Assembly: GCA_017502865.1 (NCBI GenBank) | Contig: JAFVUD010000002.1 | Coordinates: 1 to 64,000, forward strand | DNA length: 64,000 bases | Reading direction: 5' to 3' | Source: Alphaproteobacteria bacterium | GTDB taxonomy: Bacteria > Pseudomonadota > Alphaproteobacteria > Rs-D84 | In this document: positions 46,380 to 55,623 of the stretch, one piece after another | How the letters are laid out: each line of letters opens with the position of its first letter | Numbering within the stretch: the first letter of the stretch is position 1 | Translations under genes and position numbers: made by a program | The notes under the pieces: generated by a model | Seen by the model: the letters and a program-made list of their open reading frames with translations, nothing else | Database searches by the model: none | Told to the model about the DNA's origin: nothing

Positions 46380-47063
46380 TCATTTTTTATTTTTAGTGCC
46401 CTGCCCCGATGGCTGGGCGGTGGTTAAATGCTGGGCCAGGGTTATGGCAGACACACTGTCCACGTCCAGCCAATCCAGAACATGCAGCATGATTTTTTCC
46501 ATGTATTTGGCCGATATCTGGCGACCGTGATGAAATTTTAATTCGGTTATCAAATGCCCCAGATCACGTGCCAGTGATGATAAAATCTGGGTCTGGTCCG
46601 GGGTCAGGATTTGGTCCTGGCCGTTGCGGTACAGTAATGTATCCAGTTCGCTGTGGACGTCGTTCATGTGGTTCAATATGCGTGGACCTATATTCAGGCG
46701 GCGTGATATTTCTGGGCTGCGCATCGTCAACATGCGATTCAGGTTTTCCAAGGTCAAACGTGACCGAACGCCCATGGATTCACGCAGCAATAAAACTATG
46801 TTCAGCATTATGTGATTCAATTTGTCGGCCAGGCTGTGGGCCATGGATTTTTTCATTTGGCGTGCAACACGGGAATTGGTGTAATCGTACAGCAAGAATA
46901 CCAGCGGTATCGACAGCAATGATGCAGAAACATTTATGATTAAATCACGAATATTTGGGTTGGGTGCATTGTCTATGGCGGCAGTGTACAAAACAATGCC
47001 ACCGGCAATAGACATCAGGTATGGGATAGACTTTAAAAAAACTGTGCGTAATTTTATTTTCAT
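46380..47063 (-). CDS. Inner membrane protein with helical cytoplasmic domain
   Basis: A 227-residue protein of unknown function. Two transmembrane helices ('SIPYLMSIAGGIVLYTAA' and 'LIINVSASLLSIPLVFLLYDY') are followed by about 150 mostly helical residues with 'SRVARQMKKSMAHSLADKLNHIMLNIVLLLRES' and 'LSSLARDLGHLITELKFHH'. The topology puts the C-terminal domain in the cytoplasm, as in small sensor or scaffold proteins. ATG 47063 is chosen; GTG 47069 is a possible upstream start. Confidence 0.65.
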   Translation of the reverse strand: MKIKLRTVFLKSIPYLMSIAGGIVLYTAAIDNAPNPNIRDLIINVSASLLSIPLVFLLYDYTNSRVARQMKKSMAHSLADKLNHIMLNIVLLLRESMGVRSRLTLENLNRMLTMRSPEISRRLNIGPRILNHMNDVHSELDTLLYRNGQDQILTPDQTQILSSLARDLGHLITELKFHHGRQISAKYMEKIMLHVLDWLDVDSVSAITLAQHLTTAQPSGQGTKNKK

Positions 47064-47115
47064 GTGCACAGTTTAATATATTTGTAATCAATCATATACA
47101 GGAACGTATGCCGGA

Positions 47116-48360
47116 CTAAATCATGTCGTCTGATGCAGGACGCAATGTTTTTACCGGACGTAATGATGGGTTGTGGGCCAATGCACATTTATCACGAATA
47201 ACCAGCAATGCCCACAGACCGGTCGCAACCAATATTGCCCCCAGCAACAAAACACTGATACGCCAGGAACCCATTGAACCGCCCAGCCCAACCAGCAGGC
47301 ATGTGATTACATAAATCATGTTATCGCCGATGCTGTACAGTGACAATATGACCGAACGGTATGACGTTGGCAGAAAGTCCTGGAACCGAGAGTATAGCAG
47401 GACATAAATGCCTGCGAACAAGACATAACCCAATCCCAACAGCCACAGGCCAGACACCGAATAGAAAATCGAGAACATAACATAACTGAGCCCGGCGACA
47501 CAGATAGTTGTGTATAAAATCCAATCTGGGACCGATTTGAAACGATATGCAAATGTTTGACCCAAAATAGTACAGCCCATAATAAAGAACTGGGCAATAC
47601 CAACAAATGCCAGTGGCAGACCGATTTCAATTCCAATGGGACTGATGTAATCGTCCAGATAGCAAATATTGCTGACCACCAGGGTCAAGACCATCATCAA
47701 AAATATGCACGGTGTACGCATACAGATACGGGTACCTGTCTTGAACACGGTCATAAAACGTGCCTTGCGTTTTGTGCGATGACTGTCAGAATGTGCCGGC
47801 AATTTTACACGGGCAATAAAGAATATCGACAACCCCAGAACTGCAATGGAAATATACGTAATTGCTGCATAATCCAGCCCCAGCAACAGCAGCAATGACC
47901 CACACGATGACAATGCCGCCCCAACCGCCGAGAAGTTATAGCGTGTTCCCAGAACACGGGCATAAATTCCATGGTTGCGACGGGCCCGCAAACCTTCGTA
48001 AATTATGGATTCGTATGCGACGTTGTGGGCGGCATACTGAATCCCCCAGATGAACATACCGACCGCAAATCCCCAAAAATTTGGCACCATCAGCCACAGG
48101 GCGAAAGCGGCAGCCTTGGCCAATTGGCCGACAATAACGGTGTTTTTTTGACCAATTAAATTCATCAGCCATGTAGTTGGAATCTGCATACAGAATGTAC
48201 CGACCGACAATAATATGAACAAAAATGACAACTGCATATCGGTCATGCCGTGTTCCTGCATAAAAATGGCATACAGTGGCGACAGCATCATTAAGCGATT
48301 AAAGAACGCATGCAGATAAATATTTGTTAAAAAACGACGCAAAGAAGACTTCTTTTTCAT
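47116..48360 (-). CDS. MFS transporter
   Basis: A 414-residue protein with twelve hydrophobic segments and a central loop with 'KLPAHSDSHRTKRKARFMTVFKTG'. 'MLSPLYAIFMQEHGMTDMQLSFLFILLSVGTFCMQIPTTWLMNLIG' is the first MFS repeat. It is related to uncharacterised drug/solute permeases; the substrate cannot be named. A promoter with TATAAT and AGGATGGA lie upstream of ATG 48360. Confidence 0.82.
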   Translation of the reverse strand: MKKKSSLRRFLTNIYLHAFFNRLMMLSPLYAIFMQEHGMTDMQLSFLFILLSVGTFCMQIPTTWLMNLIGQKNTVIVGQLAKAAAFALWLMVPNFWGFAVGMFIWGIQYAAHNVAYESIIYEGLRARRNHGIYARVLGTRYNFSAVGAALSSCGSLLLLLGLDYAAITYISIAVLGLSIFFIARVKLPAHSDSHRTKRKARFMTVFKTGTRICMRTPCIFLMMVLTLVVSNICYLDDYISPIGIEIGLPLAFVGIAQFFIMGCTILGQTFAYRFKSVPDWILYTTICVAGLSYVMFSIFYSVSGLWLLGLGYVLFAGIYVLLYSRFQDFLPTSYRSVILSLYSIGDNMIYVITCLLVGLGGSMGSWRISVLLLGAILVATGLWALLVIRDKCALAHNPSLRPVKTLRPASDDMI

Positions 48361-48419
48361 ACCCAATCCATCCTGAGTTCGATTATAGCGGATTAATTTA
48401 TATTTTTGTACCGAAAATA

Positions 48420-48448
48420 TTGAAAAATTCGACAAAATGCACTATAAT
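48420..48448 (+). promoter_or_regulatory. Promoter of the 793-residue protein gene
   Basis: TTGAAA, 17-nt spacer, TATAAT. Confidence 0.7.
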
Positions 48449-48474
48449 ATCTGGGATAGATAAAGGGTGCAATT

Positions 48475-50856
48475 ATGGCCGACGTAAAGATGGAAGAATT
48501 TTTATCGCAATACTATATGCAGTTGCATTTCAACAACATGCCGGCTGAGGTTTTTGCACAATTTCTAGATTTTGCTAAAAAAGACGACTTTCGTGGCAAT
48601 ATGAAACATTGGAAAAAATTCCTGATGACGGTGGATGCCAATGGTAATTTGGTAAAGAAGGATTTACCAGATCCAGACGGCACGGAATATCATTTGGATA
48701 TTGACCAGTGGCAAAAAATGTTCAAAGAATTTCGCAACGCATTTCGCAAAATGTCTGCAAATCGTTCGACCTTTGATAATCCAAACAATTTTCAAACATA
48801 TAATAAAGATGCAGCTAATTTCTTGGACGAATATTTTGGACCAGGTAAATTATTCGAACAGATATCAGCATCGCCAGAGGCAGACGTTCAGTTACAACAA
48901 TTAAAATTGATACTGGAAGCGAACGAACCCGCATTCACGGTAAAACTGGCTGAATGGGGACAGATTTCGTATAGAGACCTGGTAGATGGATTAAAAAACC
49001 AAAAATATAACACAGATGCAGAATTTCAAGAAAAGGTAAAAGCTGTTGCCCAGTATATAGAGTATTACAAGACTGAATTGAATATTCCTGCATTACAGTT
49101 GTTAGACTTTAAGAAAATACAAGATGGTTTTGAAGGTACAACTGTTTCAGCAGCGCAATTGAATGCTTTTAGAACAGAATACGACAACCTGTTGCGGACA
49201 CTGTATAAGAAAGATGGTATAAGAAAACTGTTCCCATCGGACAAAATAAATTCTGTGCTGACAAATGCGAAAAGCGTTGTTGATTATGGCAACAGTAGCA
49301 GTGACGATTATGTTCCACCAAAACGCAAAGATGAATTGACACCATGGCAACAACTGCAAAAAGATGTTGGTGATACATATGCAGATACACTGGAAAAATA
49401 TGTAAAATTTTCCGGGGACAGATTGTTCTTTTCGGACCAGGCCAAACAAATTGTTTCCGCAATCCCCAAAAAAGTAAAACCTACGGATGGAATTGGTGCA
49501 ATTTTGTCTGCCCAATCTGATATTGAAAAAAATCTTAAATTCAAATCACCCAAGGCATTGTCTCATTTCAAATGGTTTTGCAAAACAATGGGCGAACTGC
49601 AGAATACAATGAAAAAAGCCTTTGAGGGTGCGTTGCGTAATGGACGTCAGATGCGGGCACTTATCGAAGAAATGATTTTGATTGCGGTGCGCGACGGAAA
49701 AGAAGCAGAAGCAAAAACAGCGATGGAAATTTTGTCGGTGGCAAAGTATGGATACACCACTAGCAAGATTATGGATACGCTGGGCAAAGAACAGTTCACT
49801 ATATTTTCAGACGGCAAATTGTCATGGAACAAAAGCGAAGGCGTCGCATTCGTTACCAAGGCTATGGATAAAAGTATCAAGGCTGCATTTATGGGGATTG
49901 GATATGGAATCACAACTGCGGTCAATGCAATTAACCTGTCGGGCAGCAAATTCAAAGGGAAACGTGGACGTTTAAAGGGTGCCCAAGAAGCATTTCAACA
50001 ATCTTCGCAGGATGGTTTGGCAGATTTGCATCGCCAACAGCAAGAAGATACCGATACACGCAATCTGCATCAGCAAACACTGAATGCAATGGCCAACGCA
50101 CCGGTCAACATCGACGAAACAAATATTGATGCACACAGAACTGCATATGCACAAAATCAAGCCACCGCCGCTAGAATGCGTCAACGCGTAGCCGAAGCGA
50201 AACAGCGCCGTCAGGATTTGCCGGCTGAAATTCAGCAAAAACAGGCTGAAATTCAGCAAATTCAGCAAACCATTCTGCAGATTACAGACATGGAATCGCA
50301 GACGCACACACGCATTGGTGAAATAAACAGACGAATTGCAGATCCGACCACACCACCCGCAGAAATCCCAACACTGCAGGCAGAATTAAACTACTTACAA
50401 AATACACATCTGCAAGCACTGGCAGCAAACAAACAAGATGCAAACAACCAAATAAACAACACCAATCGGGATATTACCAGACTGCAGGGAGTGCTGGCTA
50501 ATATCGATAGCGTGATTCAGGCACGTGAAAATGCACTGCACGCACAAGAGAGTGCCAACTATCGTCAAGACATACGATTAACCGCATGGACCGAAGCAAA
50601 AAACACGGTTGACATGATGTCTGAACGCATTACCAAACGTGATCAACAAATTAATAATTGGGATCAGGAACACAAAGATAAATATATGGAACTGATGGCA
50701 TATTGGGATATGTTGGAAACCGGTCGCAATACAAAAACAGGAAAGATGTATAACTGGTTTGGGAATCTGTCGAAGAAAAAAGCTGAAGATAAGTTTAAGG
50801 GCCAACGAGATACAATCGTCAACAACTATTTGTCGGGCTATGCCTATACCGCTTGA
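48475..50856 (+). CDS. Large coiled-coil protein of unknown function
   Basis: A 793-residue protein I cannot place. Residues 1-430 are mixed alpha-helical and acidic/basic. A short Gly/Ala hydrophobic stretch at about 463-482 ('AAFMGIGYGITTAVNAINLSG') may contact membrane. Residues 515-715 form a long Gln-rich coiled coil, with repeated 'AEIQQKQAEIQQIQQ' units. No signal peptide is seen. Its size and coiled coil resemble phage tape-measure or secreted effector proteins, and the next gene is phage-tail-like, but no portal, capsid or terminase is near. AAGGG lies 8 nt upstream. Confidence 0.7.
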   Translation: MADVKMEEFLSQYYMQLHFNNMPAEVFAQFLDFAKKDDFRGNMKHWKKFLMTVDANGNLVKKDLPDPDGTEYHLDIDQWQKMFKEFRNAFRKMSANRSTFDNPNNFQTYNKDAANFLDEYFGPGKLFEQISASPEADVQLQQLKLILEANEPAFTVKLAEWGQISYRDLVDGLKNQKYNTDAEFQEKVKAVAQYIEYYKTELNIPALQLLDFKKIQDGFEGTTVSAAQLNAFRTEYDNLLRTLYKKDGIRKLFPSDKINSVLTNAKSVVDYGNSSSDDYVPPKRKDELTPWQQLQKDVGDTYADTLEKYVKFSGDRLFFSDQAKQIVSAIPKKVKPTDGIGAILSAQSDIEKNLKFKSPKALSHFKWFCKTMGELQNTMKKAFEGALRNGRQMRALIEEMILIAVRDGKEAEAKTAMEILSVAKYGYTTSKIMDTLGKEQFTIFSDGKLSWNKSEGVAFVTKAMDKSIKAAFMGIGYGITTAVNAINLSGSKFKGKRGRLKGAQEAFQQSSQDGLADLHRQQQEDTDTRNLHQQTLNAMANAPVNIDETNIDAHRTAYAQNQATAARMRQRVAEAKQRRQDLPAEIQQKQAEIQQIQQTILQITDMESQTHTRIGEINRRIADPTTPPAEIPTLQAELNYLQNTHLQALAANKQDANNQINNTNRDITRLQGVLANIDSVIQARENALHAQESANYRQDIRLTAWTEAKNTVDMMSERITKRDQQINNWDQEHKDKYMELMAYWDMLETGRNTKTGKMYNWFGNLSKKKAEDKFKGQRDTIVNNYLSGYAYTA

Positions 50857-50881
50857 TTTTTTGGGGGATTTGTGATATAAT
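50853..50881 (+). promoter_or_regulatory. Promoter of the tail-like gene
   Basis: TTGATT, 17-nt spacer, TATAAT (extended TGATATAAT). It lies between the previous stop codon and the terminator at 50893. Confidence 0.7.
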
Positions 50882-50892
50882 TCGGTTATTCG

Positions 50893-50918
50893 ACACCGCC
50901 GTGGGGCGGTGTTTTTTT
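50893..50918 (+). terminator. Terminator located just after a promoter
   Basis: ACACCGCC-gtgg-GGCGGTGT then T7. Transcripts from the 50853-50881 promoter would meet it within about 30 nt, so it could attenuate the downstream gene as well as end the upstream one. Confidence 0.8.
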
Positions 50919-50943
50919 GTTTATAAAATCAAAGGAGTTCTTT

Positions 50944-51534
50944 ATGTCACGAATTGTTCAAATTAGACGTGGTAATGCCGAAGACAACAATAATTTCACC
51001 GGGGCAATTGGTGAATTAACAATGGACACAGATGCCAAAACCATTCGGGTGCATGATGGGGAAACACTGGGTGGGTTTGCGTTGGCACGTGCCGACCAGG
51101 CCGCAGGCGGAAATGATGTTCCAGGTGGTTTTGATATTACATCTGTGCCAGATGAATTCTGGGCCGGCACTGTGGAAAAACATACCCCGTGTCCGTTCAC
51201 GATAATGGAATCGGCCAACATTGCAATTAACCCGAATGCCGCCGGGGTGGTGTATAATTTCGAAACTGATTTGCGACCGGTGGTCGTGGATACGATGCTG
51301 GTGTGTCAGGTTCCCCAGGCAGGATACACCATTGGTGACGAAGTTATGGCATTTGGCATTGGCAATCATTGGCACCCGTGTCCAAATGTTTGGCAAAATG
51401 AAAATGGTATTTATGTGCAATTATTCAGTGCCAAACAGGCTTTCTGGGTTGCCAATAAAACCGATGGAAATGTGACCAATATTACACCTGAAAATTGGGC
51501 GATAAAATTCCGAGTTTACGGTTGCAAGTGCTAA
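50944..51534 (+). CDS. Phage-tail-like protein (Mtd/hyaluronidase N-terminal-type domain)
   Basis: A 196-residue protein. The N-terminal 'SRIVQIRRGNAEDNNNFTGAIGELTMDTDAKTIRVHDGETLGGFALAR' fits the 'IQ.RRG......GE.G.D....I.IGDG' module at the start of phage tail-fibre and tropism-determinant proteins. The rest (about 70-196) is beta-rich with 'IGDEVMAFGIGNHWHPCPNVWQN', and may be a binding domain. AAAGGAG precedes ATG 50944. It could be a tail remnant or a domesticated surface-binding protein. Confidence 0.6.
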   Translation: MSRIVQIRRGNAEDNNNFTGAIGELTMDTDAKTIRVHDGETLGGFALARADQAAGGNDVPGGFDITSVPDEFWAGTVEKHTPCPFTIMESANIAINPNAAGVVYNFETDLRPVVVDTMLVCQVPQAGYTIGDEVMAFGIGNHWHPCPNVWQNENGIYVQLFSAKQAFWVANKTDGNVTNITPENWAIKFRVYGCKC

Positions 51535-51550
51535 AATCATTTGCTATGCT
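51522..51550 (+). promoter_or_regulatory. Promoter of ackA
   Basis: TTGCAA, 17-nt spacer, TATGCT, starting inside the end of the previous gene. Confidence 0.6.
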
Positions 51551-51579
51551 GAACCGCATAGAAAACCAAGGGGATTAAA

Positions 51580-52821
51580 ATGTACATACTTGCACTGAAT
51601 TGCGGTTCTTCATCGCTGAAATATCAGGTATTTGATGCAGATTCTAAACAGGCCATCGTTGGTGGTAATGTTGAAAAAATCGGTCTGCCAGATTCTTTTG
51701 TGACACAGAAATATCCAGATGGAACAAAACAGAAAAAAGAATGCAGCATGCAGAACCATAACGAAGCATTGAATGTTGTTATGTTTATGCTGCGTGAAGC
51801 GTCTGTGGACATGAATGAAATCAAGGGCGTTGGTCACCGTGTTGTTTTGGGTGGTGAAAAGTTTGCTTCGTCCGTAGAAATCACAGATGAAGTTATCAAG
51901 ACTATCGAAGAATTGTCGGAAATTGCACCACTGCATAACCCAGCCGCATTGGTTGGTATCGTTGCCGCACAGCAGTTGTTGCCAAACGCAAAACAGGTTG
52001 CAGTATTTGATACAGCGTTCCACCAGACTATGCCAGATTATTCATACCGCTATGCGGTGCCAGCGGCATGGTATCGTGAATTGGGTGTTCGTCGCTATGG
52101 GTTCCATGGGACCAGCCACCTGTATGTATCCAAGGTTGCAGCAAAAATTTTGGGCAAACCTGCAAATGAATGTAATTTGATTACACTGCACATTGGTTCG
52201 GGGGCATCTGCAACTGCAATCCGCAACGGCGTTTCTGTTGATACTTCGTTGGGTATGACACCATTGGCCGGTTTGACAATGGGCACACGTCCAGGTGATT
52301 TGGACCCAGGTGTTGTTCTGTATGTAATGCAGCGTTTGGGATTAACAGCCGACCAAATGCAGAAACATTTGAACAAAGATTCAGGGCTGTTGGGTTTGAC
52401 AGAATGCTATGCCGACCGTCGTGACGTAGAAGGCAACAAAGATACAAACGATGCATGCCGTTTGGCCATCGATATGGAAGCACACAATGTAAAGAAATAC
52501 ATCGGTGCGTTCATGGCTGAATTGGGTCATGTTGATGCGTTGGTATTCACAGCCGGTGTTGGCGAAAATGACGATTATCTGCGTGAAAAGTTCTGTGAAG
52601 GTCTGGAAGAACTGGGCGTGAAATTGGACAAAGAAAAGAACGCAGTTGCGTTGGCACGCAAAGGTGTTGACAGTGCAGTTATCAGCACAGATGACAGCCG
52701 TGTAAAAATCTTGATGGTGGCCACAAACGAAGAATTGGTTATCGTCGAAGATACTTTGGCAATTATGAACGGTACATATAATCCAAACCATTTGGAAATG
52801 GATTATTCGTTCGCAAAATAA
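51580..52821 (+). CDS. ackA: Acetate kinase
   Basis: Makes ATP from acetyl phosphate and ADP, giving acetate. The 413-residue ASKHA-fold protein has 'ALNCGSSSLKYQVF', 'GHRVVLGG', 'VAVFDTAFHQTMP', 'RRYGFHGTSHLYVS' and 'ITLHIGSGASATAI'. Length is slightly above the usual 400. No pta gene is adjacent, unlike in many bacteria. AAGGGG lies 6 nt upstream. It suggests fermentative energy metabolism. Confidence 0.97.
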   Translation: MYILALNCGSSSLKYQVFDADSKQAIVGGNVEKIGLPDSFVTQKYPDGTKQKKECSMQNHNEALNVVMFMLREASVDMNEIKGVGHRVVLGGEKFASSVEITDEVIKTIEELSEIAPLHNPAALVGIVAAQQLLPNAKQVAVFDTAFHQTMPDYSYRYAVPAAWYRELGVRRYGFHGTSHLYVSKVAAKILGKPANECNLITLHIGSGASATAIRNGVSVDTSLGMTPLAGLTMGTRPGDLDPGVVLYVMQRLGLTADQMQKHLNKDSGLLGLTECYADRRDVEGNKDTNDACRLAIDMEAHNVKKYIGAFMAELGHVDALVFTAGVGENDDYLREKFCEGLEELGVKLDKEKNAVALARKGVDSAVISTDDSRVKILMVATNEELVIVEDTLAIMNGTYNPNHLEMDYSFAK

Positions 52822-52840
52822 TTGCTGTGAACGATTGGAA

Positions 52841-52865
52841 AACGCCCCGATTTGGGGCGTTTTTA
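52841..52865 (+). terminator. Terminator of ackA
   Basis: AACGCCCC-gattt-GGGGCGTT then TTTA. Confidence 0.85.
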
Positions 52866-52872
52866 TGTGCAA

Positions 52873-52894
52873 TAAAAATCCCCCAAACGGGGGA
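52873..52894 (-). terminator. Terminator of the small lipoprotein gene
   Basis: CCCCC-gttt-GGGGG then ATTTTTATT on the minus strand. Confidence 0.75.
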
Positions 52895-52905
52895 CTAAAT
52901 TTTGA

Positions 52906-53055
52906 TTAGCAGCCACCTGTGATGTTGCCAACAATTTTAGAAATTGAAATATCTTTGTGCAGCAAGAAATGATATTCACAGTTGCCTGATTTATAAGAAC
53001 CTGTGCAGGCAGCCAATGTCATAACAGCAAACAATGCCAACATTACTTTCTTCAT
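52906..53055 (-). CDS. Small lipoprotein (49 aa)
   Basis: Starts MKKVMLALFAVMTLAAC: a signal peptide with lipobox LAAC (Cys 17), then a 32-residue mature part with two further Cys ('GNCEYHFLLHKDISIS' and a C-terminal GGC). AAGGAG lies 7 nt upstream of the ATG and a terminator follows the stop. Small lipoproteins of this kind are often lysis or VirB7-type proteins, but nothing here decides the role. Confidence 0.75.
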   Translation of the reverse strand: MKKVMLALFAVMTLAACTGSYKSGNCEYHFLLHKDISISKIVGNITGGC

Positions 53056-53126
53056 ATTTTTCTCCTTGGTGTTTTTGTTTATGAAAACATACGTATTATA
53101 AATTAGATTTTATTCTTATGCAATAA

Positions 53127-53480
53127 TTATATCGCATTTTTGATATGGTGAACGTGCCAGCCACATACAAAGATAGCGTCAAAACGGGCATCGCCAGTCC
53201 ATTGGTGATTTATCAAATATGTTTCACCGGCACGACGCAGGCGCACCGCCTGGTGTGAGGTTATTGCGTCCCATGCACCCGATATGGTGGGGCGATTTTT
53301 TACTTCGACAAAAACGATTGTGTTGCCACGGCGGGCAATGATATCCAGTTCGGCCCGGTGGGTATTGCGGCCAGTGATATAGCGATTGTGTAAAATGCGA
53401 TATCCGTGCAGTCGCAAATACATGCGGGCTATAAATTCTGCCCGCAGACCAGATTTATATGTGTTGGTTTTAGAAGGCAT
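53127..53480 (-). CDS. yraN: YraN/UPF0102 family nuclease-like protein
   Basis: A 117-residue protein with 'GLRAEFIARMYLRLHGYRILHNRYITGRNTHRAELDIIARRGNTIVFVEVKNRP', the Holliday-junction-resolvase-like fold with the E-x-D-x(n)-E-x-K catalytic motif. Its function is not established in most species. ATG 53480 overlaps the end of the upstream gene by 11 bases, implying coupled translation. Confidence 0.93.
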   Translation of the reverse strand: MPSKTNTYKSGLRAEFIARMYLRLHGYRILHNRYITGRNTHRAELDIIARRGNTIVFVEVKNRPTISGAWDAITSHQAVRLRRAGETYLINHQWTGDARFDAIFVCGWHVHHIKNAI

Positions 53481-54237
53481 ATGGTTTTGCCCGAAAGTTT
53501 TCACGTGATGACTGGATATTCTTGGATTCGTCAGATGTACGGCGACCCTTGTCCAATAAATCCAGGGCACCATAATACGCCGTCATCATTGGGTCGTATG
53601 CGTTGGTTGATGAAATCCATTTATCTGTGCCAGAATTTGGTGCACCGTATTTGTCCAAGACCCCTTCCCAGAAAGCCAGGATTTTTTTCTGGCGTTGATT
53701 TTCGAATTTTTCGGCATCACCTTCTAGTTCGTTCACGTCGTTTTTATAAACAACACGCCATACCAGGTTGTCTGTGGCATTACTGGTGAAATAAACGGTC
53801 ATTGTTTCACCAGTCTGGGGACGTTCCAGGTGCAATTCAGATGCATATATCAGCCCACGATCACGTGCCAAGGAATTTATACACTGTTCCAATTTTTCTG
53901 GCACATAGATGCCCTGTTGGCGACATTCATAATCCAGATTATATTTCCAATCACGATGAATGGTGTAAATAATGCTGTCTTTTTTGCGGGGGGAATACAG
54001 ACCCTTGGTCTTGAAAAACAGGGTTTGAACATCTTCGAATGGCATGCCCAGCATAACACCGGCAATATCAAAAGAACCAACCGGTGCAATCGTTGCATCT
54101 GGATTCAAATCGACGGATTCTGCGACAAAGTCTGATTCAGTGTCGTCAACAATCGCAAAATTTTCAAAATCAAAATCATCACCAAATGCAACCAATGGTG
54201 TAAATAGAGCCATCAAAAATATCAACGTACGTTTCAT
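53470..54237 (-). CDS. Periplasmic protein of unknown function
   Basis: A 255-residue protein with signal peptide MKRTLIFLMALFTPLVAFG, then an acidic stretch and 'SFDIAGVMLGMPFEDVQTLFF', a beta-alpha start seen in several proteobacterial periplasmic proteins. Two Cys ('YECRQQG' and 'LEQCINSL') could form a disulfide. It sits between two VirB8-like genes and yraN on the same strand, so it may work with the membrane cluster. Confidence 0.65.
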   Translation of the reverse strand: MKRTLIFLMALFTPLVAFGDDFDFENFAIVDDTESDFVAESVDLNPDATIAPVGSFDIAGVMLGMPFEDVQTLFFKTKGLYSPRKKDSIIYTIHRDWKYNLDYECRQQGIYVPEKLEQCINSLARDRGLIYASELHLERPQTGETMTVYFTSNATDNLVWRVVYKNDVNELEGDAEKFENQRQKKILAFWEGVLDKYGAPNSGTDKWISSTNAYDPMMTAYYGALDLLDKGRRTSDESKNIQSSRENFRAKPYAF

Positions 54238-54259
54238 GTTTTACAGAACCCCCAGACCA

Positions 54260-54889
54260 CTATTGTTGGACATCTGTCACCATAAATTTGAACAAGACTG
54301 CGGGATCGCCGCCCTGCTCTAGATACGGGCCAACCTGGATAGATGGACGAAAACCATTTTCAAATCGCAATGACATGTACAGACGGCCATGTTCAACCAC
54401 AGGTGCCACAGAAAAGTCATTTGGGCGTGGCCAGGTCTGCAATTCATAATCGATTGTCCAATAATCTGCAACACCGGGACGTGGAACAATGTTTATTACA
54501 TGTGCGGTACGCATGGCTTTGTTTGCGACCAGGTCCTGGATTTTTGGCATTTCGGTTAACTGCCAATGCTCAAACACATTGGGGGTCACCATGTTGACCA
54601 ATGCGGTTTTGCCAGCCATTCTGGATTCTAAATCTGTGGCATTGGGAATCACATAAAAATATTCCGCTATGAATTTATCAATCAGCATGCGACGAATTTC
54701 TTCGTCACCAATGTCGGCCACAGATTGTGGTGTACCTGGACGACGTTCCGATAAATTTGCAGGCTGGAAAAAGAATGTATCAACCGTCAATTTATTACCA
54801 GTGTCATAAATCGCAGCCGCAGCCAAAATCATGCCGAATGTCAGCACCAGTAATAACAAGCCCATTAAAAATCTAATCAGTTTCTTCAT
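54260..54889 (-). CDS. VirB8-like inner membrane protein (second copy)
   Basis: A 209-residue protein with one N-terminal transmembrane helix (about 7-28) and a periplasmic domain ('EEIRRMLIDKFIAEYFYVIPNATDLESRM' to 'VEHGRLYMSLRFENGF') that looks like the NTF2-like fold of VirB8. The call is from topology and context, not from a firm motif. Its ATG shares bases with the stop of the preceding gene (TGATG), so translation is coupled; an upstream TTG is rejected. Confidence 0.5.
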   Translation of the reverse strand: MKKLIRFLMGLLLLVLTFGMILAAAAIYDTGNKLTVDTFFFQPANLSERRPGTPQSVADIGDEEIRRMLIDKFIAEYFYVIPNATDLESRMAGKTALVNMVTPNVFEHWQLTEMPKIQDLVANKAMRTAHVINIVPRPGVADYWTIDYELQTWPRPNDFSVAPVVEHGRLYMSLRFENGFRPSIQVGPYLEQGGDPAVLFKFMVTDVQQ

Positions 54890-55623
54890 CAATTTAATCT
54901 GTATGCGTCAAAGTCTGTTATATAGTATCCCATTGTTTGTGGAAAATGTTGTTTATCCTGGGCGATGGTGGCATATGCGATAATATCTATTGGTCCGGTG
55001 ACGTTTGATTCGATGGTGGCGTACACCTGCCATATGCCGCCAATGGGGGTTATGCCGTTTATCGGTGTCATCCGCAGGTCGTTCAGCGATATAGACCAGG
55101 TTTCACCATCTAGGATTCGTGTTTCATATCCAGGCAATACGGTTTCTGTAAATTGTTTATATAAATCATCACTGATACTGCATGCAATCAGGCCATTTGG
55201 ATTACCATCGGCACAATCATACCCATCGGGCAATGGTGCCCAACGTTTGGTGTTATATTCCAGATTTGGTGATATTGTGAACCAATTCCGGATAAAGTGG
55301 GCCAGAACAGATTCTTGGAGGGTTTGATTGGCGGTAATTGTTTTTTCACCATGGTCGTGGCCGATAACAGACCACTGGCCCGTCATGTCGTTGATAGAAA
55401 CCAAAAACGGATGAACCGTGCGGGAACGTGCCGCCCAGAAAATAAATACACACAGAAACGCAATCAACAGCAGTGATGCCATTATGCCAATTGACATTGT
55501 GCGTGACAATGCCACAGGGCGGCCCGCCGGAAATGTGGGCGTTTCAAAATTATCTGGATAGTTTAACAATATTCCCCCCGAATATGTGTTAAAACTAGGC
55601 CTGGTATACCATGATGCAGGCAC
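54889..55623 (-). CDS. VirB8-like inner membrane protein
   Basis: A 244-residue protein. A cytoplasmic N-terminus of about 45 residues precedes a transmembrane helix (about 46-66). The periplasmic part has 'VHPFLVSINDMTGQWSVI', comparable to the 'PYV..VD..TG' strand of VirB8, and 'NQTLQESVLAHFIRNWFTIS'. The first start is GTG 55623, which overlaps the upstream small lipoprotein gene by 29 bases; a TTG about 55 nt later after GGGGGG is possible. VirB8 nucleates type IV secretion channels, but no VirB4, B9, B10 or B11 is present here. Confidence 0.5.
   Translation of the reverse strand: MPASWYTRPSFNTYSGGILLNYPDNFETPTFPAGRPVALSRTMSIGIMASLLLIAFLCVFIFWAARSRTVHPFLVSINDMTGQWSVIGHDHGEKTITANQTLQESVLAHFIRNWFTISPNLEYNTKRWAPLPDGYDCADGNPNGLIACSISDDLYKQFTETVLPGYETRILDGETWSISLNDLRMTPINGITPIGGIWQVYATIESNVTGPIDIIAYATIAQDKQHFPQTMGYYITDFDAYRLN

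Noticed and set aside
48475..51534. Intact prophage
   Set aside because: No integrase, terminase, portal, capsid or repressor genes; only one tail-like protein and one coiled-coil protein.
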